DNA of 12,854 nt from Pseudomonadota bacterium (GTDB lineage: Bacteria > Pseudomonadota > Gammaproteobacteria > SZUA-229), in assembly GCA_015222965.1 (NCBI GenBank), contig JADFWF010000057.1, positions 1 to 12,854 on the forward strand, written 5' to 3'. The position numbers and the translations under genes were made by a program. A model generated the notes under the pieces. That model ran no database searches. It was not told where the DNA came from and saw nothing but the letters and a program-made list of their open reading frames with translations. Position 1 is the stretch's first letter. Every line of letters starts with the position of its first letter. Positions 7,292 through 12,854 of this stretch are shown here, piece by piece.

Positions 7292-7936
7292 TTATTCACA
7301 TGTAGCTGAATACGAGTTATTTTTAATTAACGCCAGATAACGTTGATAGTCTTCTAACTTGTCCACATCCCAACAGGCAGCAAGCTCTTTAAATGCAACA
7401 TTATTATCATTGAGCCTGTTTCTTGTCTGTGACATTACGTCTGCACTGCCCCAACTGATATCCTCAAATATAAATTTATAAGCTTGTCGCATGGCAATCA
7501 ATACATAACCACCATCTTCAGCTGGCACGATAACAACCTTCGCCTTCGAATGTAATACGTCAATGGCCTGCCTGATATCCAGCACACCTAAAGCCGGTGC
7601 ATCGGTTCCGATTACAATACAATATTTGTATTGTTGTAACGCAGCTGCCACGCCATTAAACATACGTTCACCCAGATCATCACCTTCCTGGTCAACCAGA
7701 GTAATCGGGTATTGTTTACCACACTGCAAAAAAACTTCATCTTGCTGATCGGGCGCACACATCAAACGCACATCGCATAAGCTTGTATCTGTTAACATCG
7801 AAAGGCGATCATGGATCAGGTCGTACTGTAATTTTGTGGCCGCCTGTACTCCGATATCAGTAATCAGACGGGTATTAACCCTTCCTTCGACCGGTGCTTT
7901 TGCGTATAACAGGATAACGCTATCGTCATATAACAT
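7292..7936 (-). CDS. TIGR04282/DUF2064 family glycosyltransferase-like protein of the arsenosugar cluster
   Basis: The product is a 214-residue cytoplasmic protein with a nucleotide-sugar transferase-like (GT-A) fold. The N-terminal motif YAKAPVEGRVNTRL (residues 11-24) is the family's nucleotide-binding loop, here with N21 where lysine is common. GTDAPAL (110-116) is the metal/nucleotide-binding site, EDGGYVLIA (140-148) is the second conserved block, and WD near residue 190 is the third. The family was first described as rSAM/selenodomain-associated transferase 1. The gene starts 1 nt after the stop of the TIGR04283-type transferase, so the two are co-translated. A role in making or transferring the sugar part of an arsenosugar is inferred from this context; the substrate is unknown. 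Confidence 0.9.
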   Translation of the reverse strand: MLYDDSVILLYAKAPVEGRVNTRLITDIGVQAATKLQYDLIHDRLSMLTDTSLCDVRLMCAPDQQDEVFLQCGKQYPITLVDQEGDDLGERMFNGVAAALQQYKYCIVIGTDAPALGVLDIRQAIDVLHSKAKVVIVPAEDGGYVLIAMRQAYKFIFEDISWGSADVMSQTRNRLNDNNVAFKELAACWDVDKLEDYQRYLALIKNNSYSATCE

Positions 7937-7937
7937 A

Positions 7938-8606
7938 TCAATATAGCTGGTTTAATTTTTCTGGAGAGACGCCAAAAAAATAATATAACCGCAGCTTCCA
8001 CATCAACAACACGGTTGCTACAACGCCATTAGTTTCCCAACGTCGGCTCGAAGTTATTACTTTTTGTTTTATACAGGCAGGTCTGGATATTTTTTTAAGC
8101 CGGCGACTGATCGCAACATCTTCCATCAGGGCAATCTCTGGAAAACCCTGTACACGATCGAACAGATTTCTCTCAACAAAAATGGCCTGATCACCGGTCG
8201 CGATGGAAGTGATACAGGAGCGTAAGTTCATCAGCCCTTCGATTAGCCGATAGATATATTTACTGCTCGACAGACGCACATCAAAACGCCCCCAGGTGTT
8301 TTTTCTTTGTGCCAGATCTGAAATAACCTGCACCGCATCATCGGGCAGGATCGTATCCGCATGTAGAAACAACAGGACTTCACCGGAAGCAACAGCTGCA
8401 CCGCTATTCATCTGCAGGGCTCGCCCGGCTTTAGAGATAATAACTCTGTCGGTCACTTCATACGCGATCACCAGCGTATTGTCGACACTGCCGCCATCGA
8501 CGATAATAATCTCATGGCCCTGCTGCCGGATAGACTGCAGCTGACTGCTTATGCGAGACAGACCTGCCTCTTCATTCAGCACCGGAATAATGATGGAAAT
8601 TTTCAC
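7938..8606 (-). CDS. TIGR04283 family arsenosugar biosynthesis glycosyltransferase
   Basis: The product is a 222-residue family 2 glycosyltransferase with a GT-A fold. Motifs in order: SIIIPVLNEE (4-13), IVDGGS with D37 (35-40), LHADT with D84 as the metal-binding DxD-like site (81-85), GRFDVRLS (106-113), TGDQAIFV (137-144), LMEDV as the likely catalytic acidic block (E162, D163), and SSRRWETNGV near the end. These match the TIGR04283 subfamily, which occurs next to ArsS. The start is GTG (8604-8606) with no strong Shine-Dalgarno sequence. It lies 18 nt after arsS. The predicted role is glycosyl transfer to the dimethylarsinoyl nucleoside product of ArsS or a derivative; this is family knowledge plus context and has not been shown here. 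Confidence 0.92.
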   Translation of the reverse strand: MKISIIIPVLNEEAGLSRISSQLQSIRQQGHEIIIVDGGSVDNTLVIAYEVTDRVIISKAGRALQMNSGAAVASGEVLLFLHADTILPDDAVQVISDLAQRKNTWGRFDVRLSSSKYIYRLIEGLMNLRSCITSIATGDQAIFVERNLFDRVQGFPEIALMEDVAISRRLKKISRPACIKQKVITSSRRWETNGVVATVLLMWKLRLYYFFGVSPEKLNQLY

Positions 8607-8624
8607 AGCTGTTTATAGATTCGA

Positions 8625-9611
8625 TTATATCAGCGCGCCGCCACAGCTGCTGCCATTGCCGGCCGTACAGCCGTAACAATGGTCCATGATAGCTATATCA
8701 CCGCCTTTTAGATCGCTCTGTAAAAGGTCGTTTATATGCTTTCTAGCAGGACCATCAACCGTGTCCTCAACCCAGTCAACCGTTAGACCTGCAGGCAGTC
8801 CCAGCATCTGGTTAAAATCGCAGTCATAAGCGTAACCCCGCCAGTCGACGCTTAGAGTGGTACGGCACATGAGCCCGGCGAGATTATCTTTACTGTAAGA
8901 TGATTTTAACAGCTGCATATACTCACCAAATAACCCTTTAGACAGCAAGGTGCTGCCAAAGCGTTTGATAGGCATGTTGGTAATGGTGTACAGGTTGTTA
9001 AAAGAGATATCGAAACGCTGCTTCAGCTCTCTCTTATAAGCCGGTTCCAGTACATTTTGTGATGGCGGCAGATTGATGCCTTGCGGATTGTATACCAGGT
9101 TCAACTGCAGCTTTTCGTCGATACCATAGCCTTTTTTGTTTAACAGTTTCAGTCCCTCGATACTGAGATCAAAGACGCCTTTACCGCGCTGCGCATCGAC
9201 ATTCTCCTCCAGGTAACAGGGCATAGAAGCCACGACTTCAACCTTATTCTCAGCCAGAAAAGCGGCTGTTTTCTCATAACCTTTTTCCAGCAACACCGTC
9301 AGATTGCAGCGGTCGATAACATGCACACCCAAATCTGTCGCCTGCTCGACCAGTGAAAAAAATTCGGGATTCATCTCCGGCGCACCGCCTGTCAGATCCA
9401 GCGTTTTGATCTCTTTTTGCTTTAAAAAATCAAGCACATCAGAGATCGTTTCCGCAGTCATGATCTCTTTACGGCGTGGACTGGCATCGACGTGACAATG
9501 CAGACATTGCTGGTTACACAGATAACCAAGGTTGACCTGCAGAGTTTCCAGCTGTGCGCGTTTTATCCGTGGAAATTCTGTCTCAACTAATAGATCAAAT
9601 GTATCTTTCAT
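8625..9611 (-). CDS. arsS: Arsenosugar biosynthesis radical SAM protein ArsS
   Basis: The product has 328 residues. The radical SAM cluster motif CxxxCxxC is C32, C36, C39 (YLCNQQCLHCHVDASP), followed by LDLTGGAPEMNPEF, the SAM-binding GGxP-like region. The C-terminal DUF3641 domain carries C249 (LMCRTTLSVDWRG), C264 (YDCDFNQMLGLP) and the tail CYGCTAGNGSSCGGALI with C312, C315 and C323. These probably bind a second iron-sulfur cluster. In some relatives one of these cysteines is selenocysteine; here all are ordinary cysteine codons. ArsS of cyanobacteria joins a 5'-deoxyadenosyl radical to dimethylarsenic to form a dimethylarsinoyl-deoxyadenosine, a precursor of oxo-arsenosugars. The length is normal and both termini are intact. 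It lies between the FAD oxidoreductase (70 nt upstream) and the glycosyltransferase. Confidence 0.95.
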   Translation of the reverse strand: MKDTFDLLVETEFPRIKRAQLETLQVNLGYLCNQQCLHCHVDASPRRKEIMTAETISDVLDFLKQKEIKTLDLTGGAPEMNPEFFSLVEQATDLGVHVIDRCNLTVLLEKGYEKTAAFLAENKVEVVASMPCYLEENVDAQRGKGVFDLSIEGLKLLNKKGYGIDEKLQLNLVYNPQGINLPPSQNVLEPAYKRELKQRFDISFNNLYTITNMPIKRFGSTLLSKGLFGEYMQLLKSSYSKDNLAGLMCRTTLSVDWRGYAYDCDFNQMLGLPAGLTVDWVEDTVDGPARKHINDLLQSDLKGGDIAIMDHCYGCTAGNGSSCGGALI

Positions 9612-9681
9612 AGTATTGGTTCTTCTGGTTTAAGCCTGTAAATTATTTCGTGCCGCCTGGTTAAGCGGTCAATATAGTCAA

Positions 9682-11106
9682 TCAGGGCAACCGGTTTAAT
9701 AGAGCAACCACCTTCCTGAAAAGAGGACTAAATAGCCTGTCTTTATAATACTGCCCGGCAAGCCGTTTGTTAAGCTGTGAATAACTGGGGTAAGCATGAA
9801 CCAGGGAAGTTATTTTTGATACCTTCATCTTTTCCTGGACGGCCAGTGCCAGCTCATGAATCATTTCCCCGGCATGCGGCGCGATAATATGCGCGCCGAC
9901 GATCCTTCCCCTGTCTGTCAGAATCTTCGCCACACCGGCTGTATTATTGTCTGTCACTGCCCTGTCCAGTTCAGAAATTTCAAACTGGTGAATCTCACCC
10001 TCTTTCAGCTCATCACATTGCTCGACGCTTATGCCGACCTGGGCGACTTCAGGGTCGGTATACACCACCGCTGGAATCACGTCATAATTAATCTTTTTAG
10101 GCATCTTAAAGATCAGGTTGGCAATCACTACGCCCGCCTGTAACTCTGCGACATGTGTCAGCGGCATTTCACCGGTAACATCACCGCAGGCATATATTTT
10201 TTTATTGCTGGTCCGCATTTTTCGATCGACCTTGATGCCTGCAACATCAAAATCAACGTCCGCTCGCTCAAGATTTAAAGAATCAACAACAGGCCGGCGA
10301 CCGATCGCTACCAGCAGGGATTCAGCCCGCAGTGTGCTGCCATCTTTCAGCGTGACCTGTTTTATACTTCCCTGCCCGGAATCATCATGCTCAGAGACTT
10401 CGACCACTTCATTGTTTAAAACGATCGAAACTCCTTCTTCTGTCAACACATCAGCAAGGATCTCCGAAGACCCCGCATCCATTCTAAATAATAGACGTGG
10501 CGCCAGTTCAACGACCGTAACCTTTGTTCCCAGTCGAGCATAAGCCTGCGCCATCTCAACGCCGATGGGACCGCCGCCCAGGATAATCAAACTTTCTGGC
10601 AATGCCGGCAGACTGAACATATCTTCATTGGTTAAAAAGCTGACTTGTTGCAAGCCCTTTATCGGCGGGATCCAGGCATACGAGCCGGTAGCTATGACAA
10701 AACGTTTTGCATCGATCTTTCTGCCCCCGACTTCTACCTGTGTGGGTTTAGTAAAATGGGCTTCGCCGGTTAAAACTTCACAGCCTAATGCTTCGAACCG
10801 TTCACGGCTGTCATGTACCTGAATGGTATCTATCGCTTTTTTGATCGCCTGATTGACAGCCAGCATATCAATTTCCGGCTCGACTGAGTTCAGCCCCCAA
10901 CGATTTGCCTGCCGTATGGTATGAGCAACAGAAGCGCTTTTAAGCAAAGCCTTGCTCGGCACGCAGCCGTAATGCAGACAATCTCCGCCCATCGCCTCTT
11001 CTTTATTGATCAAAGTGACATCAAGTCCTAACTGCGCGGCTACGCTGGCGACCACCAGTCCCCCCGCACCACCACCGATAACAACTAAATCACGCACTTT
11101 TGTCAT
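9682..11106 (-). CDS. Mercuric reductase-like FAD/NAD(P) disulfide oxidoreductase
   Basis: The product is a 474-residue class I pyridine nucleotide-disulfide oxidoreductase (lipoamide dehydrogenase, glutathione reductase, MerA group). Domains: FAD-binding GGGAGG (11-16), redox-active CxxxxC C43/C48 in GGDCLHYGCVPSKALL, NAD(P)-binding GGGPIG (177-182), second FAD motif YACGDVTG (305-312) and a C-terminal dimerisation domain. The C-terminal dyad region reads HAYPSYSQ (437-444): the histidine is kept, but the glutamate of lipoamide dehydrogenase is glutamine. It has no N-terminal heavy-metal domain and no C-terminal cysteine pair, so it is unlikely to be a true mercuric reductase. Relatives often sit beside ArsS genes. 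It may reduce a disulfide or an arsenical for the pathway, but the substrate is unknown. The ATG has a weak upstream GGAT. Confidence 0.9.
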   Translation of the reverse strand: MTKVRDLVVIGGGAGGLVVASVAAQLGLDVTLINKEEAMGGDCLHYGCVPSKALLKSASVAHTIRQANRWGLNSVEPEIDMLAVNQAIKKAIDTIQVHDSRERFEALGCEVLTGEAHFTKPTQVEVGGRKIDAKRFVIATGSYAWIPPIKGLQQVSFLTNEDMFSLPALPESLIILGGGPIGVEMAQAYARLGTKVTVVELAPRLLFRMDAGSSEILADVLTEEGVSIVLNNEVVEVSEHDDSGQGSIKQVTLKDGSTLRAESLLVAIGRRPVVDSLNLERADVDFDVAGIKVDRKMRTSNKKIYACGDVTGEMPLTHVAELQAGVVIANLIFKMPKKINYDVIPAVVYTDPEVAQVGISVEQCDELKEGEIHQFEISELDRAVTDNNTAGVAKILTDRGRIVGAHIIAPHAGEMIHELALAVQEKMKVSKITSLVHAYPSYSQLNKRLAGQYYKDRLFSPLFRKVVALLNRLP

Positions 11107-11230
11107 TTTTTAATCCGCTCATTAATCTGCTGCTTTCTCTTATAAATTTTATTGGTATATCTACCGACAATACAGATGGTTTATTGTTCATAGAAATTTC
11201 TGCCAGGCAACATTGATTTCCCACGAGCAT

Positions 11231-11261
11231 AAAAAAAGGCCGGTTTAAAACCAGCCTTTTT
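11231..11261 (-). terminator. Intrinsic terminator after the SCP2-domain gene, possibly bidirectional
   Basis: AAAAAGGC and GCCTTTTT form an 8-bp arm, followed after one mismatch by GGTT/AACC and a short AT-rich loop. On the minus strand the stem is followed by a run of seven T, and on the plus strand by five T. It lies about 20 nt after the stop of the SCP2-domain gene and upstream of the oxidoreductase gene, so it separates the two transcription units. Confidence 0.85.
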
Positions 11262-11282
11262 GATGATCTTTTAATTTTGTAA

Positions 11283-11681
11283 TCAGAGTACTTTACCCAT
11301 CAGAGCAAACGATTTTACGAAAGCACCTGCCAGACTGGGATCTTTGATCATGGTTGCATAATCGCCTTTTGTGAAACGCAATTTTCTCGATGTATATGCG
11401 ATACCCAGCTTCATTAAACCCGGTGGTTTCACGATGAGCGCCAGCCAGTTATCTTTCGTGGCGCGAATATCCCACTTGACTTCATCGGCACCGGCAGTGT
11501 TTATTGACGAGACCATACCATTTTGAATAGTCATAACAAAGGCCGGATCGACGTCCTCAGGCAGGCCAAAGGCAACGACAGAGTTAAAACCAACACGTTG
11601 AAGCGACGCTGTTATTTCTTCATCTGCGTTCCATGCATCTTTAAAAGCCTGTGCCCATTCATTTGAAAATAAATCTGCCAT
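11283..11681 (-). CDS. SCP2 sterol-binding domain protein
   Basis: The product is a 132-residue soluble protein that is essentially a single SCP2-like domain. The typical alternation of strands and helices is visible: an N-terminal helix with EWAQAFKDAWN, a central strand block with VVAFGLPEDVDPAFVMTIQNG, a WDIRATKDNWLALI strand-helix junction and the closing hydrophobic helix LAGAFVKSFALMGKVL. SCP2 domains bind lipids or other hydrophobic ligands; the ligand here is unknown. The ATG has GGGA 9 nt upstream. A perfect TTGACA lies at 11748-11753, but no good -10 sits at the right distance. A dyad TACAAT/ATTGTA (11702-11715) lies just before the ribosome binding site. The gene is monocistronic, ending in a strong terminator. 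Confidence 0.82.
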   Translation of the reverse strand: MADLFSNEWAQAFKDAWNADEEITASLQRVGFNSVVAFGLPEDVDPAFVMTIQNGMVSSINTAGADEVKWDIRATKDNWLALIVKPPGLMKLGIAYTSRKLRFTKGDYATMIKDPSLAGAFVKSFALMGKVL

Positions 11682-11828
11682 TGAGTAAATCCCGTTTTTG
11701 TTACAATTTATTGTAGGTTGATGGAGTTTCTACGAAAAATATGATTTTGTCAAAAAATTCAGTAACTTCCAAAATCACTTATAAACACATTCTAATTAAA
11801 ACAGTCGAATTTCTTGTCTGAAATAACT

Positions 11829-11853
11829 AAAAAATGATGATACTTTCACCATT
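11829..11853 (-). terminator. Weak intrinsic terminator after trxC
   Basis: On the minus strand AATGGTGA pairs with TCATCATT (8 bp including one G-T pair) around the 5-nt loop AAGTA, followed by a run of six T. It starts about 20 nt after the trxC stop codon. The stem is AT-rich, so termination may be partial and some transcripts could continue into the SCP2-domain gene. Confidence 0.45.
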
Positions 11854-11872
11854 ACCACAAATAATTAATGTT

Positions 11873-12307
11873 TTATACATGATTTCCTACCCAGGACTTT
11901 ATATCGGCAGCACTCAGGGCTCCAGCCTGTCTGGCAATTTCTCTGCCATTTTTAAACATAACCATGGTCGGAATACTGCGGATATTTAAGTGTGCAGCAA
12001 TCGTCTGCTCATCTTCTGTATTCACTTTAGCCAGGCGCACATGTGGCATCAGCTCAGCTGATGCCTGCTCAAACGCTGGCGCCATCATCTTGCATGGACC
12101 GCACCAGGGCGCCCAGAAGTCGACAACAACCGGAACATCACTACGATTGATGTGTTTTTGAAAGTTCCCGGAATGCAGGTTCACCGGGTGGCGCCCAAAC
12201 AAGGCTTTATGACACTTTCCGCATGAAGGATTTTCTGTGAGTTTTTGCGCTGGTATTCGATTAGTGGCATCACAGGAAGGGCAAACTACATGTTTAAAAT
12301 CACTCAT
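11873..12307 (-). CDS. trxC: Thioredoxin 2 (TrxC)
   Basis: The product is a 144-residue cytoplasmic disulfide reductase. An N-terminal zinc-binding domain has two CxxC pairs (C9/C12 and C29/C32). The thioredoxin domain follows, with the active site WCGPC (C69, C72) within VDFWAPWCGPCKMMAP and the cis-proline at P113 (RSIPTMVMF). The zinc domain separates TrxC from TrxA. TrxC reduces protein disulfides using electrons from thioredoxin reductase. In E. coli it is induced by OxyR; I do not see an OxyR site here. The ATG has GGGA just upstream. The gene has its own candidate promoter and a weak terminator, so it is probably a single-gene unit. A link to the nearby arsenic genes is possible but unsupported beyond proximity. 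Confidence 0.96.
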   Translation of the reverse strand: MSDFKHVVCPSCDATNRIPAQKLTENPSCGKCHKALFGRHPVNLHSGNFQKHINRSDVPVVVDFWAPWCGPCKMMAPAFEQASAELMPHVRLAKVNTEDEQTIAAHLNIRSIPTMVMFKNGREIARQAGALSAADIKSWVGNHV

Positions 12308-12339
12308 TATATTCCCATTTAAATCAGTTGATTACAGCT

Positions 12340-12367
12340 AATATATGGCTGAAAAACAAATTATCAA
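12340..12367 (-). promoter_or_regulatory. trxC: Candidate sigma-70 promoter of trxC
   Basis: On the minus strand TTGATA (12362-12367) and TATATT (12340-12345) are separated by 16 nt, each differing from the consensus by one base. Transcription would begin near 12332, giving a leader of about 25 nt before the trxC ATG. No operator is evident. Confidence 0.45.
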
Positions 12368-12484
12368 GAGCATATATCAAACAGCCATCAGCAAAAAATA
12401 CCCGTCAAACTAATGGCGCGCATGGTCAATTACATCAGGCCTTATCTCGCTATTATTTACTCACACATTAAGCGGGAGATAAGA

Positions 12485-12817
12485 ATGTTTAACCCTTATA
12501 AAAAACAAAATGATGTTCTGGAAAAATTTAGAATCAAAGCGCATCTACGAAGCTATGTAAAAGATCCTATCGTTATCGATGAAATCCTGTTGCAGGACGC
12601 TGTTGAACGATTAAAAAAGATGCCATATGATTATAAAGACCCAACAGACTCCGTTGCCACTGAACTTGTCATGGATGCCTACCGTTCAGGCTTTTTCAAA
12701 TATGATGACCTGACTGACGTTGGCTGTAACCTGGTAAGACTGAGCAAGCACCGTCGTCATAATCAACTGTCTTACGACAGAGTGCATCACGGTCAAATGC
12801 TGAAATATCGGCATTAA
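12485..12817 (+). CDS. Hypothetical protein, unknown function
   Basis: This is the only plus-strand gene. The product has 110 residues and I do not recognise a family. It has no signal peptide or membrane helix and is rich in charged residues. The predicted helical stretch IVIDEILLQDAVERLKKM is followed by DYKDPTDSVATELVMDAYRSG, and the tail is basic and histidine-rich (SKHRRHNQLSYDRVHHGQMLKYRH). The start at 12485 is chosen because GGGAGA lies 5 nt upstream; an in-frame ATG at 12413 would give 134 residues but has no ribosome binding site. It is divergent from trxC. A TATTAT at about 12451 could be a -10 element, but no matching -35 is visible. The A-run plus GGCTCC at the window's end may begin its terminator. 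Confidence 0.65.
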   Translation: MFNPYKKQNDVLEKFRIKAHLRSYVKDPIVIDEILLQDAVERLKKMPYDYKDPTDSVATELVMDAYRSGFFKYDDLTDVGCNLVRLSKHRRHNQLSYDRVHHGQMLKYRH

Positions 12818-12854
12818 AAGGCTGGTCTAGATAGCAGCAACAAAAAAAGGCTCC

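Noticed and set aside
7075..7299. A 74-codon minus-strand frame downstream of the TIGR04282-type gene
   Set aside because: It has no ribosome binding site, overlaps the neighbouring gene's end, and its content is better explained by a structured, possibly repeated, non-coding element.
8625..8700. Possible selenocysteine (UGA) in the Cys-rich tail of ArsS
   Set aside because: All codons of the tail read through as ordinary cysteines and the gene ends at a normal stop right after GGALI, so no recoding is needed.
9856..10822. Plus-strand frames opposite the FAD oxidoreductase
   Set aside because: They lie entirely within a conserved, intact minus-strand gene and show no protein motif.
11702..11753. 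Promoter for the SCP2-domain gene built on TTGACA (11748-11753) or TACAAT (11710-11715)
   Set aside because: Each hexamer is good alone, but they are 32 nt apart and neither has a partner at 15-19 nt, so no promoter is called.

Overview
The window looks like a chromosomal segment of a gammaproteobacterium, possibly a marine or sulfur-oxidising lineage. This rests on overall protein character, moderate GC in the genes with AT-rich gaps, a TrxC-type thioredoxin and a proteobacterial-style arsenosugar cluster. No rRNA or other marker gene is present, so the placement is only an inference. All recognisable genes are on the minus strand except one small gene at the right end.

Region 1 (1-6786) is a tight minus-strand operon for a multi-subunit, Mrp/Mnh-type cation:proton antiporter membrane module. 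In transcription order it encodes a 63-residue secreted protein of unknown function, MnhE, MnhF, MnhG, a fused protein (MnhA C-terminal/DUF4040 plus MbhE-like plus MnhB), MnhC, a MnhD-type subunit, a second MnhD/NuoL-like subunit, a 115-residue two-helix membrane protein, and a third MnhD-like subunit cut by the left edge. The order E-F-G-A'B-C-D matches the antiporter half of archaeal membrane-bound hydrogenases (MbhA to MbhH), not the classical mrpABCDEFG order. There is no full-length MrpA in view. Extra D-like subunits appear to take the place of its N-terminal half. Adjacent genes overlap or are separated by a few bases, which implies translational coupling.

Region 2 (6787-7291) is about 500 bp without a convincing gene. 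It should hold the promoter of the antiporter operon. Its right half has inverted-repeat structure and resembles a dispersed intergenic repeat.

Region 3 (7292-11106) is an arsenosugar-type cluster. In transcription order it holds a mercuric-reductase-like FAD disulfide oxidoreductase, the radical SAM protein ArsS, a TIGR04283-type glycosyltransferase and a TIGR04282/DUF2064-type transferase. ArsS and the two transferases would build and glycosylate a dimethylarsinoyl nucleoside. The arsenite methyltransferase ArsM, which supplies the substrate, is not in this window.

Region 4 (11107-12854) has a strong intrinsic terminator, an SCP2-domain lipid-binding protein, thioredoxin 2 (trxC) with its own candidate promoter and weak terminator, and a divergent small gene of unknown function (12485-12817).

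The points most worth a second look are the MBH-like composition of the antiporter operon with three D-type subunits, the likely AUC start codon of the fused A'B subunit, the two unrecognised small proteins in that operon, and the ArsM-less arsenosugar cluster with an attached disulfide oxidoreductase.
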